Translations under genes and position numbers: made by a program
Source: Haloferula rosea
GTDB taxonomy: Bacteria; Verrucomicrobiota; Verrucomicrobiia; Verrucomicrobiales; Akkermansiaceae
Direction: 5' to 3'
Assembly: GCF_016595525.1 (NCBI RefSeq)
Contig: NZ_JAENII010000005.1
Span: 237,849-301,848, forward strand
Length of the DNA: 64,000 bases
The notes under the pieces: generated by a model
The model's database searches: none
The model's input: only the letters and a program-made list of their open reading frames with translations
What the model was told of the DNA's origin: nothing
Shown here: piece by piece, positions 54,963-63,929 of the stretch
Position numbering within the stretch: position 1 is the stretch's first letter
How the letters are laid out: every line of letters starts with the position of its first letter

Positions 54963-55727
54963 GTGATCAGTATTGCCGTTTCAAGTCAGAAGGGCGGGGT
55001 GGGAAAAACCACTGTCTCCATCAATTTGGCCCATGCCTTTGCGCGTGCTGGTCTGAAGACGCTGTTGGTCGATGCCGACCCCCAAGGGTCGGTCGGTCTG
55101 TCACTGACACGCCAGTCGCGCTTGCTTTCCGGCTTCTACGATTTCATTGCCGATCCGGCGATTCCGTTCGAGCGCCTGCTGGTTCCGACCCGGCTCGAAA
55201 CCTTCTCGCTGGTCGCCAGCGGGCAGGCCGGTGACTACGAGGTCGGCGGTGCTCCGACGGGGGCAGGGCTGTCGCGTGTGCGTGCCTTCCTGCGGACGGT
55301 CGAGGCGCGCGGATTCGATGTTTGCCTGATCGACACGCCCGCGGGCTTGTTTGGTCTGACGGCTGACATCATTTGCTCGAGTCACGCGGTGCTGGTGCCG
55401 CAGCAGGCCGAGCCCTTGGGGATCCGTTCCGTGCCGAAGATGCTCGAGGGGCTGAATCGGCTGCGCGTGATTCACCCGAGCATGGTCGTGCTGGGAGTCG
55501 TGCTCACGATGGTCCAGCAGGACATGGAAGAGAGCCGCGAATCGGTCAGCGCGCTACGCAATCTGCTTCCTCCCGATCTGGTGCTCCGGACGCTGGTGCC
55601 ACGGGATCCGCTTTTCGTGAAGGCAAGCGCCCGTGGCCTGCCGGTGGGCGTGATGGAAGAAGGTGCCGGCGCCCTTGCGGTGTTCGATGCCCTGCGCGCT
55701 GAGATTGAGGCGAAGATCGTGAATTGA
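54963..55727 (+). CDS. ParA/MinD-family ATPase
   Basis: 254 aa. Deviant Walker A KGGVGKTT (10-17), LLVDADPQGSVGLSL and CLIDTPAGLFGLTADIICSS. Starts at GTG 54963. ParA-type ATPases position DNA or protein complexes on the nucleoid. No parB is adjacent; instead the next gene, 4 nt away, encodes a protein with a roadblock-like end, suggesting a polarity or organelle-positioning pair rather than plasmid partition. Confidence 0.92.
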   Translation: MISIAVSSQKGGVGKTTVSINLAHAFARAGLKTLLVDADPQGSVGLSLTRQSRLLSGFYDFIADPAIPFERLLVPTRLETFSLVASGQAGDYEVGGAPTGAGLSRVRAFLRTVEARGFDVCLIDTPAGLFGLTADIICSSHAVLVPQQAEPLGIRSVPKMLEGLNRLRVIHPSMVVLGVVLTMVQQDMEESRESVSALRNLLPPDLVLRTLVPRDPLFVKASARGLPVGVMEEGAGALAVFDALRAEIEAKIVN

Positions 55728-55731
55728 GCCG

Positions 55732-56472
55732 ATGGATCCGATCGAACCATGGATTGATGCGGATGCCGTGCGACGCCTGGCTCGTCAGTTGACGGCTCCG
55801 CCAGGCCAGGGGGTTCCCAATCAGACCGGAGATCCGGGCTTCGGTCCGGGTTTCGAAGGATTCATCGAGGGCAAGGAGCACCGACCCGAGCCGACTCCTG
55901 CTCCCGAGGCCCCGGCAGAGTCCCATCGCCCGATGCCGAAAGTGGAAGCGTCGCAAGCCGTGGGGCCGGAGCCGGCCCGCCAAGCTGAGTCCGCTGAAGC
56001 GTTCCACGCTCAGGCTGTGCCGGTCGTGACCCGTCACTCCGACGATGAACCCAAACCTTTCCTGATCAACCAGCCGGGCAAAGCCGCCCAGTCGCGCCCG
56101 CTGGAATCTTCCGGTGAACGGGGGCCACTGGTCGCCCGCATGGAGCGCTTCCGTCAGTGGCTGGCCGAGAAGGTGGATGCCCGGGGGATGTTCGTGCTCG
56201 ATCGCGATGGCAACCCGGTCGTCGATGATCCCGTCTATGGGAAACTCCATTTCCTCGCCCGCAGTCTGGCCCAGGCCTACCGGCCCGCGGATGGCGGTGC
56301 GGGCAATGTCCACGTGAAGATTGGCTCGGATTCGTACCTTGCCGTCGTCCCGGTGCGCACGGACTTCGGCTCGCTGGTGCTGGGGACGGTCCTGCCGAAG
56401 CCCCTCGAGGCGGCCGCCGTCGATGCCATCGCCCGCGGACTCGAGCAGTCGCTGCGCCCGGAGCGTCGGTGA
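55732..56472 (+). CDS. Pro-rich protein with C-terminal roadblock/LC7-like domain
   Basis: 246 aa. Residues 1-140 are Pro/Glu/Ala-rich and probably disordered (PTPAPEAPAESHRPMPKVEA). The last about 100 residues fit a roadblock fold: RMERFRQWLAEKVDARGMFV, LDRDGNPVVDDP, HVKIGSDSYLAVVPVRTDFG, LVLGTVLPKPLEAAA. Roadblock proteins partner with small GTPases or ParA-like ATPases in bacterial polarity control. It is coupled to the ParA gene 4 nt upstream. Confidence 0.65.
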   Translation: MDPIEPWIDADAVRRLARQLTAPPGQGVPNQTGDPGFGPGFEGFIEGKEHRPEPTPAPEAPAESHRPMPKVEASQAVGPEPARQAESAEAFHAQAVPVVTRHSDDEPKPFLINQPGKAAQSRPLESSGERGPLVARMERFRQWLAEKVDARGMFVLDRDGNPVVDDPVYGKLHFLARSLAQAYRPADGGAGNVHVKIGSDSYLAVVPVRTDFGSLVLGTVLPKPLEAAAVDAIARGLEQSLRPERR

Positions 56473-56482
56473 AATTAGCGGT

Positions 56483-59400
56483 CTAACTGGTCCGCCGGTT
56501 CTGGATGATCAGCGCCAGGCTGGTGATGGCCAGCGCGAGAATGCTGGTGCCACCCAGAGTGACCGCGGCCAGATAGACGGTCGGCACGTCCTGCGATCCC
56601 CACGGCTTTTTCAGGGCCAGGAAGATGTCGGTCCGGCGTCCCAGTTCCACGTTTCGGTAGTCATTGCGGAAGCTCTTCGCTTCCTCGACGAGGAGTTCGA
56701 TGCGGCGATTGACGAAGTAGTCCGACAGCGGTTGGGCATCGGGGGAATCCGGTCGGATATCGAGCGACTCCAATTCCAAGCGGGTGCCGCCGCGAGCGAT
56801 GGCGGTGAGACGCTCGGCAAGCAGGCGGGCCTCCTTCGGATTGGTGGCGTCAGCCCCGACCAGTGCCTGCAGAGCCGTCTTCATGATGTCGAACCGCTCG
56901 TTGGTGATCTCATCGAGCGGTGGCGGCATGGCCTTGATGGTGTCGACCCGGCGCTGGATACGGATGCGTTCGAGGTCGAAGGGATTGCGGGTCGCCTGCG
57001 TGACGACCATTCCCTCGTAAGCAAAACGGAGCGGCATGAGCCGGGCCGGAACCGGGACGCCGCCTCGTTCGCGCTCGATTCCCGCGTCCTCGAACAGGCC
57101 GCGGTTCATTTCGCGGAAGGGGACCAGCGCTCCGGCGAGGAGCATCTGCGGCACCAGCAGCAGGGGCACCGCGGTCAGCGCGGCACGCTCGGTGCGGACC
57201 AGCGCGGAGACGAGAAGCGCCAGCGCCGTCCCGCTGAAGGCCGTGAGGCTCATCCATTGCCACTGGTCGGCGAGGGTGCCGTGGATTTCGAGGATCCGGT
57301 GGCCGACCAAGGTGTAAATGAAGCACTGGACCATCGCCACCGCGGCGAGCGCGGCGAACTTGGCCGCCACGTAGAGGATCGGGCTGTGCCGGGTGTTGCG
57401 CTCGCGACGCAGCATCGGCCGGTCGCGGAGAATCTCGGTCGCCGAGTTGGTGAGCCCGAGGAACATCGCCACCGTGGCCGAAAGGAAGAGATAGGCGGGG
57501 ATGTGGAGGGCGGTGGAAAACTCATACGCGCCCTCCGGAGACGACCGCAGGGTGATGGCGATCAGCGCGGCAAGCAGTGGGGCTTCGATCAGCGTGGCAT
57601 ACAGCGTGCCCCGGTTCCGGACCTTGGAAAGCAGCGACCGGAAGAGCTGCGTGTGGAACACGCGGATGCCTTCGCGCAGGCGGTGGCGACCGGAGTAGAA
57701 GCCACCGGACTTGCTGTCCGTTAGGTTGGGCAGCGACTCGATGCGGGACGGAGGTGCCGGCGCATCCAGCGAGTGGATCAGGACCCGACTTTCGAAGCGT
57801 TCCTGCCAGAAGTTCGGTGGGAAACGCCGCGCGCCGACCGGGTTCTGGCCGCCGCCGATCTGGGCCAGTGGGGTTTCGAGGATGTCGAAGACGAAGTCCG
57901 CGCCGAGCGGGCCGTTGGCATCGACCGCGGGGTGGGGGATGTCGTGTTCGTCCGCCGCCGCGCGGAAGTAATCGATCATCCCGCTCGGCGAGCCGAAGTA
58001 GGCAAGCCTTCCGCCGTTGTCCAGCAGCAGCACCTTGTCGCACAAACGTAGTACATTGGCCCCCGGACGGTGAAGCGATGCGATCACGATCTTGTCGCGC
58101 GCGAGCGAGCGTAGCGTTTCGGCCACGTGCTCGGAGTCCTTCGAGGAAAGCCCCGAGATGGGTTCGTCGAAAAGGAACAACTCGGCCGCGCTGCCGAGGT
58201 CGAGCCCGAGGTTGAGCCGGCTTCGCTCGCCGCCGCTGAGCGCCTTCTCGCCCGGGGCACCGACGCGCCGACGGCTCAAGCCCTGGAGCCCGAGTTCCGC
58301 GAGGATGCCGTCGGTCCGGCGTTCGATCTCGCTTCTCGACAGCGAGGCACGCCGGATCGTCGTCGCGTGCCTGAGGTGCTCACGCACCGTGAGTTGCGGG
58401 TTGAGCGCCTCCTCCTGCGGCATGCTGGCGACGAAAGGAATCAGCTCCTCGCGGTTGTTGTAGAGTGAGGCGTCATTGAATCGGATCTGACCCCGGGTCG
58501 GCTTGCGATGACCCGCGATGATCGCCATCAGCGTGCTCTTGCCACTGCCACTGGGGCCGATGATGCACATCATCTCGCCCCGCCGCACCTCGAAGCTGAT
58601 GTTGTCCAGGGCCCGGGCATCCGGACCGAAATCATGGATCAGGTCCTGCACCCGCAGCGTTTCCAGCAGGTTCTTCTCCTCGTTGATGATCCCTTCGTTG
58701 AAGCGGCAGCGCAGCGCCTGCGTCTGCGACAGCCGGATCAGCGATCCTTCATGCAGTTCGGCGGACGTCCGCACCGGGAATCCATCGGCGAGGACCGGGC
58801 CCGCCGCTTCACGGATGAAGACGTCACCGCGACCGCGCTCGGGATCGAATCGGATTCGCAGCACCACCCTCGGTGCCATGCCCGGGCTGATCAGGAGGTC
58901 GCCGCGATCAAGGACCGCCGGATCATTCGAGATGCGGAAATCCCGCTGGTCGGCATTCAGCCGGAATCTACCACCCGCCTCCGCCGCCCGGCGCCGCAGC
59001 GCATCCAGCGAGGCTGAAAACCCACGTTCCCCCGACAGTCGGTCATGGTGGGCGCAGGTGCGTGGCTTCTTCGGCACCAGCGAGCCATGCCCCGAGATCA
59101 CGGTCGCAGTCGGCTTCAGCGCCTCGACCTCGGCGCTGAGTCCGAACCGGATGCGCAGGGTGCTCTGGCGGCTGCGGCTTCGCTCGCTGATCCACCCCTC
59201 ATCGGTCATCGCCAGAAAGATCGTCGAGTGATTCCCCGTCAACGCCACGTTGAGGAAAAAGATCAGGTCCTCACAGGTGAGCGTCCACCCCGGCACCACC
59301 AGTTGCTGACGTGCCCGCATGCGCAGGAACTGCCCCTGTTCCAGCGAGCGACCCCGCACCCAGAGCGGCATGTTGCCCGTATTGCGGACGAGGATGAGCC

Positions 59401-59977
59401 CGCCGGCCCGATACACCCGGAAGCCATGCTCGCTCGCCTCCTCGGGGAGCTGCACATCGGCATTCGGGTGACGGGCGAAGATGATGCGTTCGAAACCGAC
59501 CGGGGAGCCAAGCGGCAGGCCGCCCATTTCGTCCAGGATCTGGTGGGCGTGGTCCGGTCGCCCCAGCCGCCGCATGAATACCTCGAAGGCCGAGCGACTG
59601 CGTTCCGTGCGCCCGACCGCATCCACCAGCGTGTAGAGCTGCAGGCCGACCGCCATCTTTTCCGGGTCATCGAGCAGCTCGCGCAGCTCGGCCGCCGTAT
59701 TGGCCAGAGGTTGCGGGTTTCTCACCGCGCGCTGCACCCGGCGTGCCAGCCAGCTGTGGTCCGCCTCCGGGTAGGCGCTCCGCAGGAGGTCCAGGATCAG
59801 GTCCGCCTCGCCCGGATCCAGCTTGCCATCCAGGGTCGCGAATCCCGCGAAAGCATCCACCATCATCCCGAGCACGCGGTTGCTCGCGTAGGTCTTCGAC
59901 CGCGGTCGCCACCAGCTTGAGCTGGGCCGGCGCGGTGCCTGCTCGGGTTCGGGAGAATCGCTGGACGCGGGTGGCAT
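56483..59977 (-). CDS. Multidomain ABC transporter (TerB-like + FHA-like + ABCG-type ATPase and permease)
   Basis: 1164 aa from ATG 59977 (GGGGAG precedes it by 10 nt; a TTG at 60049 is an alternative). Order: a TerB-like helical region (about 35-145: RVLGMMVDAFAGFATLDGKL), regions that look like two FHA-type beta sandwiches (about 160-440), an ABC ATPase with Walker A GPSGSGKSTL (about 474), ALSGGERSRLNLGLDL (about 587) and LFLFDEPISG, then an ABC-2 permease with about six helices (TLYATLIEAPLLAALIAITL, VAAKFAALAAVAMVQCFIYT). ATPase and permease in one chain resemble eukaryotic ABCG half-transporters. Substrate unknown; the FHA-like part may sense phosphorylation. Confidence 0.85.
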   Translation of the reverse strand: MPPASSDSPEPEQAPRRPSSSWWRPRSKTYASNRVLGMMVDAFAGFATLDGKLDPGEADLILDLLRSAYPEADHSWLARRVQRAVRNPQPLANTAAELRELLDDPEKMAVGLQLYTLVDAVGRTERSRSAFEVFMRRLGRPDHAHQILDEMGGLPLGSPVGFERIIFARHPNADVQLPEEASEHGFRVYRAGGLILVRNTGNMPLWVRGRSLEQGQFLRMRARQQLVVPGWTLTCEDLIFFLNVALTGNHSTIFLAMTDEGWISERSRSRQSTLRIRFGLSAEVEALKPTATVISGHGSLVPKKPRTCAHHDRLSGERGFSASLDALRRRAAEAGGRFRLNADQRDFRISNDPAVLDRGDLLISPGMAPRVVLRIRFDPERGRGDVFIREAAGPVLADGFPVRTSAELHEGSLIRLSQTQALRCRFNEGIINEEKNLLETLRVQDLIHDFGPDARALDNISFEVRRGEMMCIIGPSGSGKSTLMAIIAGHRKPTRGQIRFNDASLYNNREELIPFVASMPQEEALNPQLTVREHLRHATTIRRASLSRSEIERRTDGILAELGLQGLSRRRVGAPGEKALSGGERSRLNLGLDLGSAAELFLFDEPISGLSSKDSEHVAETLRSLARDKIVIASLHRPGANVLRLCDKVLLLDNGGRLAYFGSPSGMIDYFRAAADEHDIPHPAVDANGPLGADFVFDILETPLAQIGGGQNPVGARRFPPNFWQERFESRVLIHSLDAPAPPSRIESLPNLTDSKSGGFYSGRHRLREGIRVFHTQLFRSLLSKVRNRGTLYATLIEAPLLAALIAITLRSSPEGAYEFSTALHIPAYLFLSATVAMFLGLTNSATEILRDRPMLRRERNTRHSPILYVAAKFAALAAVAMVQCFIYTLVGHRILEIHGTLADQWQWMSLTAFSGTALALLVSALVRTERAALTAVPLLLVPQMLLAGALVPFREMNRGLFEDAGIERERGGVPVPARLMPLRFAYEGMVVTQATRNPFDLERIRIQRRVDTIKAMPPPLDEITNERFDIMKTALQALVGADATNPKEARLLAERLTAIARGGTRLELESLDIRPDSPDAQPLSDYFVNRRIELLVEEAKSFRNDYRNVELGRRTDIFLALKKPWGSQDVPTVYLAAVTLGGTSILALAITSLALIIQNRRTS

Positions 59978-60140
59978 TCCCGGGATGCTCCCCGATGGAC
60001 CGTCCCGGGGCAAGAGCCTCGGGCAAAAAATGGGGTTTCCTTTCCCCAAGCCGGAGCTAGCATCCCCGGCCTTTGCCCTCAGGCAAGATCAGTGCTAAGC
60101 TCCCGCGCGGCCTGAAAATGAGGGCCCTACACGTTTCATC

Positions 60141-62501
60141 ATGTCCGAATCGCCCCAACAACGTCCTCCGCAGGGCCCTTCCGGCCAACGCGGCCCGAAC
60201 GACGCCCCCGGTTTCAACTGGCGCCTCGCCATTTTCCTCGGCGCCGCCCTCATGATCCTGAGCCTGGCCTTCTTCAAGGACCTCGGCAGCGCCAAGATCG
60301 AGAAACTCAGCTACGAGGATTTCCGCCAAAAGTATGACCAAGGCCTCGTCGTTCTCAACAGCGACCAGCACCGCCTCAAGGTCGAGACCGCCGAAGCCAG
60401 CTCCGATGCCACCATCAGCGGCTTCATGCGCCCCGCTCCCAAGCTCGAGGGCGTGCCGACCGAGTCCCAGGCCTTCCAGTTCACCTTCGGTCGCCGCACC
60501 CCGCTGGAAATCGAAGTCCAGGAAGTCCTCGGCCAAGCCCTGCCCAAGCGCGTCCAGGTCGAAGATCTCGACACCGTCGAAGAAGATGCCACCAGCCGTG
60601 TCCTGACCCTCAAGGAACTGCGTCGCTACGCAGCCAGCGATTTCATCAAGGCCGACGACCCGACCACCCCGCTGACCCTCTACACCACCCCGTACGACGC
60701 CATGCTCGTCGGCCGTGCCGAGATCCCACGCATCGATACCCCGGCCGAGGAAGACGCCGCCCAGTTCACCCAGTTCGAGGTGAAGACCTCCATGTACTTG
60801 CAGGATGCCGAGCTGCGCAAGCTCCTCAAGGACGCCAATGCCAAGTACGTGCGCAACAGCGACATGGTCGGCAAGATCCTGCTGACCTTCCTGCCCGTCA
60901 TCCTCATCGTCCTGCTGCTCTTCTTCCTCTTCCGTCAGCAGATGAAGTCCGCAGGCCGCGGCGCCATGTCCTTCGGCAAGAGCAAGGCCAAGATGCTCAC
61001 CCGCGACCACAACAAGGTCACCTTCAAGGACGTCGCCGGCATCCAGGAAGCCAAGGAAGAACTCTGGGAGATCGTCGACTTCCTGCGCGACCCGCGAAAA
61101 TTCCAGAAACTCGGAGGCTCCATCCCGAAAGGCGTCCTCATGGTCGGCGCACCCGGCACCGGCAAGACCCTTCTCGCCCGCGCCATCGCCGGTGAGGCCG
61201 ACGTTCCCTTCTTCTCCATCTCCGGCTCCGACTTCGTCGAAATGTTCGTCGGTGTCGGTGCATCCCGCGTGCGCGACATGTTCGAGCAGGGCAAGAAACA
61301 CGCACCCTGCCTGATCTTCATCGATGAGATCGATGCCGTCGGCCGCCACCGTGGCCATGGCATGGGCGGCGGGCACGACGAGCGCGAGCAGACGCTCAAC
61401 CAGCTCCTCGTCGAAATGGACGGCTTCGATACCCAGGAAGGGATCATCATCATCGCCGCCACCAACCGCCCCGACGTGCTCGATCCCGCCCTCCTGCGTC
61501 CCGGCCGTTTCGACCGCCAGGTCACCGTGTCCCTGCCCGACGTCAAGGGACGCGAGCAGATCCTCGGAGTACACGTGAAGAAAATCAAACTCGCCCCCGG
61601 CACCGACCTCGCCGTCATCGCCCGCGGCACCCCCGGCTTCTCCGGTGCCGAACTCGCCAACCTCATCAACGAAGCCGCCCTGCTCGCCGCACGCAAGGGG
61701 CTGAGCGCCGTCACCATCGCCGAGATGGAGGAAGCCCGCGACAAGGTCCGCTGGGGCCGCGAACGCCGCAGCCTCGCCCTCAGCGAAGACGAGAAAAAGA
61801 CCACCGCCTACCACGAAGCCGGCCACGCCATCCTGCTCGCCATCCTCGAGCACGTTGATCCGCTGCACAAGGTCACCATCATTCCACGCGGACCCTACCT
61901 CGGCGCCGCTTTCCACCTGCCGAAGGAAGACAAATACCACTTCCACAAACGTCAGGGCGTCGAACAACTCGTCGTCACCATGGGTGGCCGCGTCGCCGAA
62001 GAACTCATCTTCGGAGATGTCACCAGTGGTGCGTCCGGCGACATCCGCCAAGCCACCCACCTCGCCCGCCAGATGGTCTGCGAATGGGGCATGAGCGACG
62101 AACTCGGCATGGTCGAATACGGCGCCGGCGAAGGAGGAGAAGTCTTCCTCGCACGCGATATCTCCAAGCAGCGGAACTACTCCGAGGCCACCGCCCAGAA
62201 GATCGATGCCGAGATCAAGCGCGTCATCGACCGCGCCTACACCGAGGCCAAACGCATGCTTTCCGAGCGGCGCGAAACCCTCGAGAAGATCGCCGAGGCC
62301 CTCCTCGAATACGAGACCCTCGAAGGAAGCCACATCGACGACATCATCAAATATGGCGAAATGAAAAATCCGCCGAGCTCGCCCAAACCTCCGACCCTTC
62401 CCGACGAAGAGCCGAAGAAGAAGACCGAGCCCAAGGAAGAATCGACCGAGAAAGGCGACGATGGACCGCTTGCCGGAGACGTCGTCGGTGCGCCCGCCTA
62501 A
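60141..62501 (+). CDS. ftsH: ATP-dependent zinc metalloprotease FtsH
   Basis: 786 aa, larger than usual because of a long cytosolic tail ([20 protein letters not shown]). Two membrane helices (about 28-46 and 250-272) flank a periplasmic domain, then the AAA+ domain (Walker A GAPGTGKT 336-343, [15 protein letters not shown]) and the zinc protease (HEAGH 558-562). FtsH degrades misfolded membrane proteins and short-lived regulators. It is divergent from the giant ABC transporter and is followed by a clear terminator. Confidence 0.97.
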   Translation: MSESPQQRPPQGPSGQRGPNDAPGFNWRLAIFLGAALMILSLAFFKDLGSAKIEKLSYEDFRQKYDQGLVVLNSDQHRLKVETAEASSDATISGFMRPAPKLEGVPTESQAFQFTFGRRTPLEIEVQEVLGQALPKRVQVEDLDTVEEDATSRVLTLKELRRYAASDFIKADDPTTPLTLYTTPYDAMLVGRAEIPRIDTPAEEDAAQFTQFEVKTSMYLQDAELRKLLKDANAKYVRNSDMVGKILLTFLPVILIVLLLFFLFRQQMKSAGRGAMSFGKSKAKMLTRDHNKVTFKDVAGIQEAKEELWEIVDFLRDPRKFQKLGGSIPKGVLMVGAPGTGKTLLARAIAGEADVPFFSISGSDFVEMFVGVGASRVRDMFEQGKKHAPCLIFIDEIDAVGRHRGHGMGGGHDEREQTLNQLLVEMDGFDTQEGIIIIAATNRPDVLDPALLRPGRFDRQVTVSLPDVKGREQILGVHVKKIKLAPGTDLAVIARGTPGFSGAELANLINEAALLAARKGLSAVTIAEMEEARDKVRWGRERRSLALSEDEKKTTAYHEAGHAILLAILEHVDPLHKVTIIPRGPYLGAAFHLPKEDKYHFHKRQGVEQLVVTMGGRVAEELIFGDVTSGASGDIRQATHLARQMVCEWGMSDELGMVEYGAGEGGEVFLARDISKQRNYSEATAQKIDAEIKRVIDRAYTEAKRMLSERRETLEKIAEALLEYETLEGSHIDDIIKYGEMKNPPSSPKPPTLPDEEPKKKTEPKEESTEKGDDGPLAGDVVGAPA

Positions 62502-62530
62502 GGCTACGTTTCATCCCCAATCCCTTCCAA

Positions 62531-62554
62531 ACACGCCGGCATCCGCCGGCGTGT
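62531..62554 (+). terminator. Rho-independent terminator of ftsH
   Basis: ACACGCCGGC (62531-62540) pairs with GCCGGCGTGT (62545-62554) around ATCC, followed by TTTTGCTT. It lies 29 nt after the ftsH stop and marks the boundary to the RHS fragment. Confidence 0.88.
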
Positions 62555-62595
62555 TTTGCTTGGTAGCACCAAGGAACTTCGCTATCCCTCAGGTC

Positions 62596-63297
62596 ATGAT
62601 CTCCACCTGCCTGTCATCGTTCTACGCCTACGATGCACCCGCCGCACGGCCGCGAAGGCAACACCGCCGACGCCCCGGCCAACGGGTCTCTTTTTGGCCA
62701 TCTAGGGACCCCATCGGGGAGAGAGGCGGGGTGAACCTGTATGGTTTTGTAAACAACGACGGGGTGAATAGCTGGGATTTGCTTGGACTTGACCCCGATG
62801 ACTGGGAAGGGACAGTTGATCTAGTTACTTGTATTGATTTTGAATATGAGCTAGGCATCGCTTACGAGTTGTTGGGGCGGACTCAAGTGAATCGTGACCT
62901 TGATGAAGCAAATAAGAAGCTATTGAAGCTTGCGGGGCATAAGCTTGCTGCAGAGCTCTATGATATCTTAAATAAGGCGCTTGAAGTTGGCGCGGATCTC
63001 GTGACGAGTCCTCCGGTACAGTATCAACTTGCTATCGTTGGTGGATTCGAGTGTGGATGCTGCTGTCAGGATTCTTATGGGAAAGAGGTTAAAGTCAAAC
63101 CAGTTGAATGGGTGGAGGATATGATTTTGAAGCCTTATGACTTTGATCCGGATTTAGAAGTAAATGAAATCAATGATGGTTGGGGTGAGGTTAATCCTTT
63201 ACCTACGGATGAGGAGCTGTATTCGGGTCTTAGTAAATATGGAGCGAGGCTGATCCTTAGAGAATGCCAACGCTGCAGAAAGCTGTGCGGGCAATGA
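62596..63297 (+). CDS. Orphan RHS C-terminal tip (truncated RHS protein, candidate toxin)
   Basis: From ATG 62596 about 233 aa. RHS-core homology appears abruptly at about residue 32 (FWPSRDPIGERGGVNLYGFV, then NNDGVNSWDLLGLD), without the preceding YD repeats, so this is the detached end of an RHS protein. The variable tip (66-233) is acidic and Cys-rich near its end (GGFECGCCCQDSYG; RECQRCRKLCG), perhaps zinc-binding; no known toxin motif recognised. The tip is much lower in GC than its surroundings, a sign of transfer. Its stop overlaps the next gene (ATGA). Whether it is still produced is unclear. Confidence 0.65.
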   Translation: MISTCLSSFYAYDAPAARPRRQHRRRPGQRVSFWPSRDPIGERGGVNLYGFVNNDGVNSWDLLGLDPDDWEGTVDLVTCIDFEYELGIAYELLGRTQVNRDLDEANKKLLKLAGHKLAAELYDILNKALEVGADLVTSPPVQYQLAIVGGFECGCCCQDSYGKEVKVKPVEWVEDMILKPYDFDPDLEVNEINDGWGEVNPLPTDEELYSGLSKYGARLILRECQRCRKLCGQ

Positions 63298-63812
63298 TTT
63301 ATTCAATGAAAACCAGTCTATTTTTTGGCTTATTGTCGCTTCTAATGTGCACTAGCTCCTGCGACAAAAGAGCGCCAGTTGCAGGTGGCTCATCACTGGC
63401 CGTAATACCGAATGGAGTGAAAGAGGATCAGATAAACTTGTGGTATCGAACCTCAAGGGCTCTCAGAATCAAAATTGCCGAAGAAGGTGTTGAGGTTGAT
63501 CCTGAAGTTGTAGAGATGATTAACTTCTCTATCATAGAGAACTATTTTCCGTTGTTTTTGTATCAACGAGATTATGAGAAGATCAATCAGACTCACCTAG
63601 ACATGGCGAAATACGCTTATGCTTCGCTTCCGCCAGAGAGGCGTAATCAAATATTTCACATCAAAGATGATGATTCGTTCGATGCGCTGGTGGAAACGGA
63701 AGTGCTTTCCTCATTTGGTTTTCGGGGAAAAGAAATCAAAACGTTAGCTGATTTTAATATTGCTAGGACGGAGTATTTTAATGCGCTGAATAACTTGCCA
63801 GGCAAACAGTAG
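63294..63812 (+). CDS. Low-GC lipoprotein, candidate immunity protein for the RHS tip
   Basis: 172 aa from ATG 63294 (or 168 from ATG 63306, MKTSLFFGLLSLLMCTSSC). Signal peptide with lipobox LMCTSSC, then a helical acidic domain (EEGVEVDPEVVEMINFSIIE, DSFDALVETEVLSSFGFRGK). The start overlaps the upstream RHS stop (ATGA). Position and lipoprotein nature fit a membrane-anchored immunity partner, but there is no direct homology evidence. GC content is as low as the RHS tip, so the two moved together. Confidence 0.6.
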   Translation: MIYSMKTSLFFGLLSLLMCTSSCDKRAPVAGGSSLAVIPNGVKEDQINLWYRTSRALRIKIAEEGVEVDPEVVEMINFSIIENYFPLFLYQRDYEKINQTHLDMAKYAYASLPPERRNQIFHIKDDDSFDALVETEVLSSFGFRGKEIKTLADFNIARTEYFNALNNLPGKQ

Positions 63813-63837
63813 CGTCGTTGTAGAAGGACACACCTTT

Positions 63838-63896
63838 AGTAGTAAAAGGGGTCAGTAGTAAAAGGGGTCAGTAGTAAAAGGGGTCAGTAGTAAAAG
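63838..63896. repeat. 16-bp tandem repeats (AGTAGTAAAAGGGGTC)
   Basis: Three exact tandem copies of AGTAGTAAAAGGGGTC (63838-63853, 63854-63869, 63870-63885) and a fourth that diverges after AGTAGTAAAAG (63886-63896). Another AAGGGGTCACTG follows immediately. Words of the AAAGGGGTC type are common next to small transposases in other genomes, but no transposase is in the window. Confidence 0.85.
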
Positions 63897-63906
63897 TGAA
63901 AGGGGT

Positions 63907-63929
63907 CACTGCTGTCCAAAACAGCGGTG
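63907..63929. repeat. Hairpin adjacent to the tandem repeats
   Basis: CACTGCTGT (63907-63915) pairs with ACAGCGGTG (63921-63929) over 9 bp with one G-T pair and a CCAAA loop. It directly follows the repeat block and may be its terminal hairpin. The sequence beyond, up to the window end, shows nothing else I can name. Confidence 0.5.

Noticed and set aside
54850..60140. dif recombination site near the skew change
   Set aside because: I looked for a 28-bp site with a TTATGTTAA-like half in the intergenic gaps and found none; it may lie elsewhere.
60057..62333. 758-aa minus-strand open frame opposite ftsH
   Set aside because: Mirror of a well-conserved FtsH; such long shadow frames arise from the high-GC codon pattern.
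63838..63896. CRISPR array
   Set aside because: The copies are tandem without spacers and only 16 bp long.
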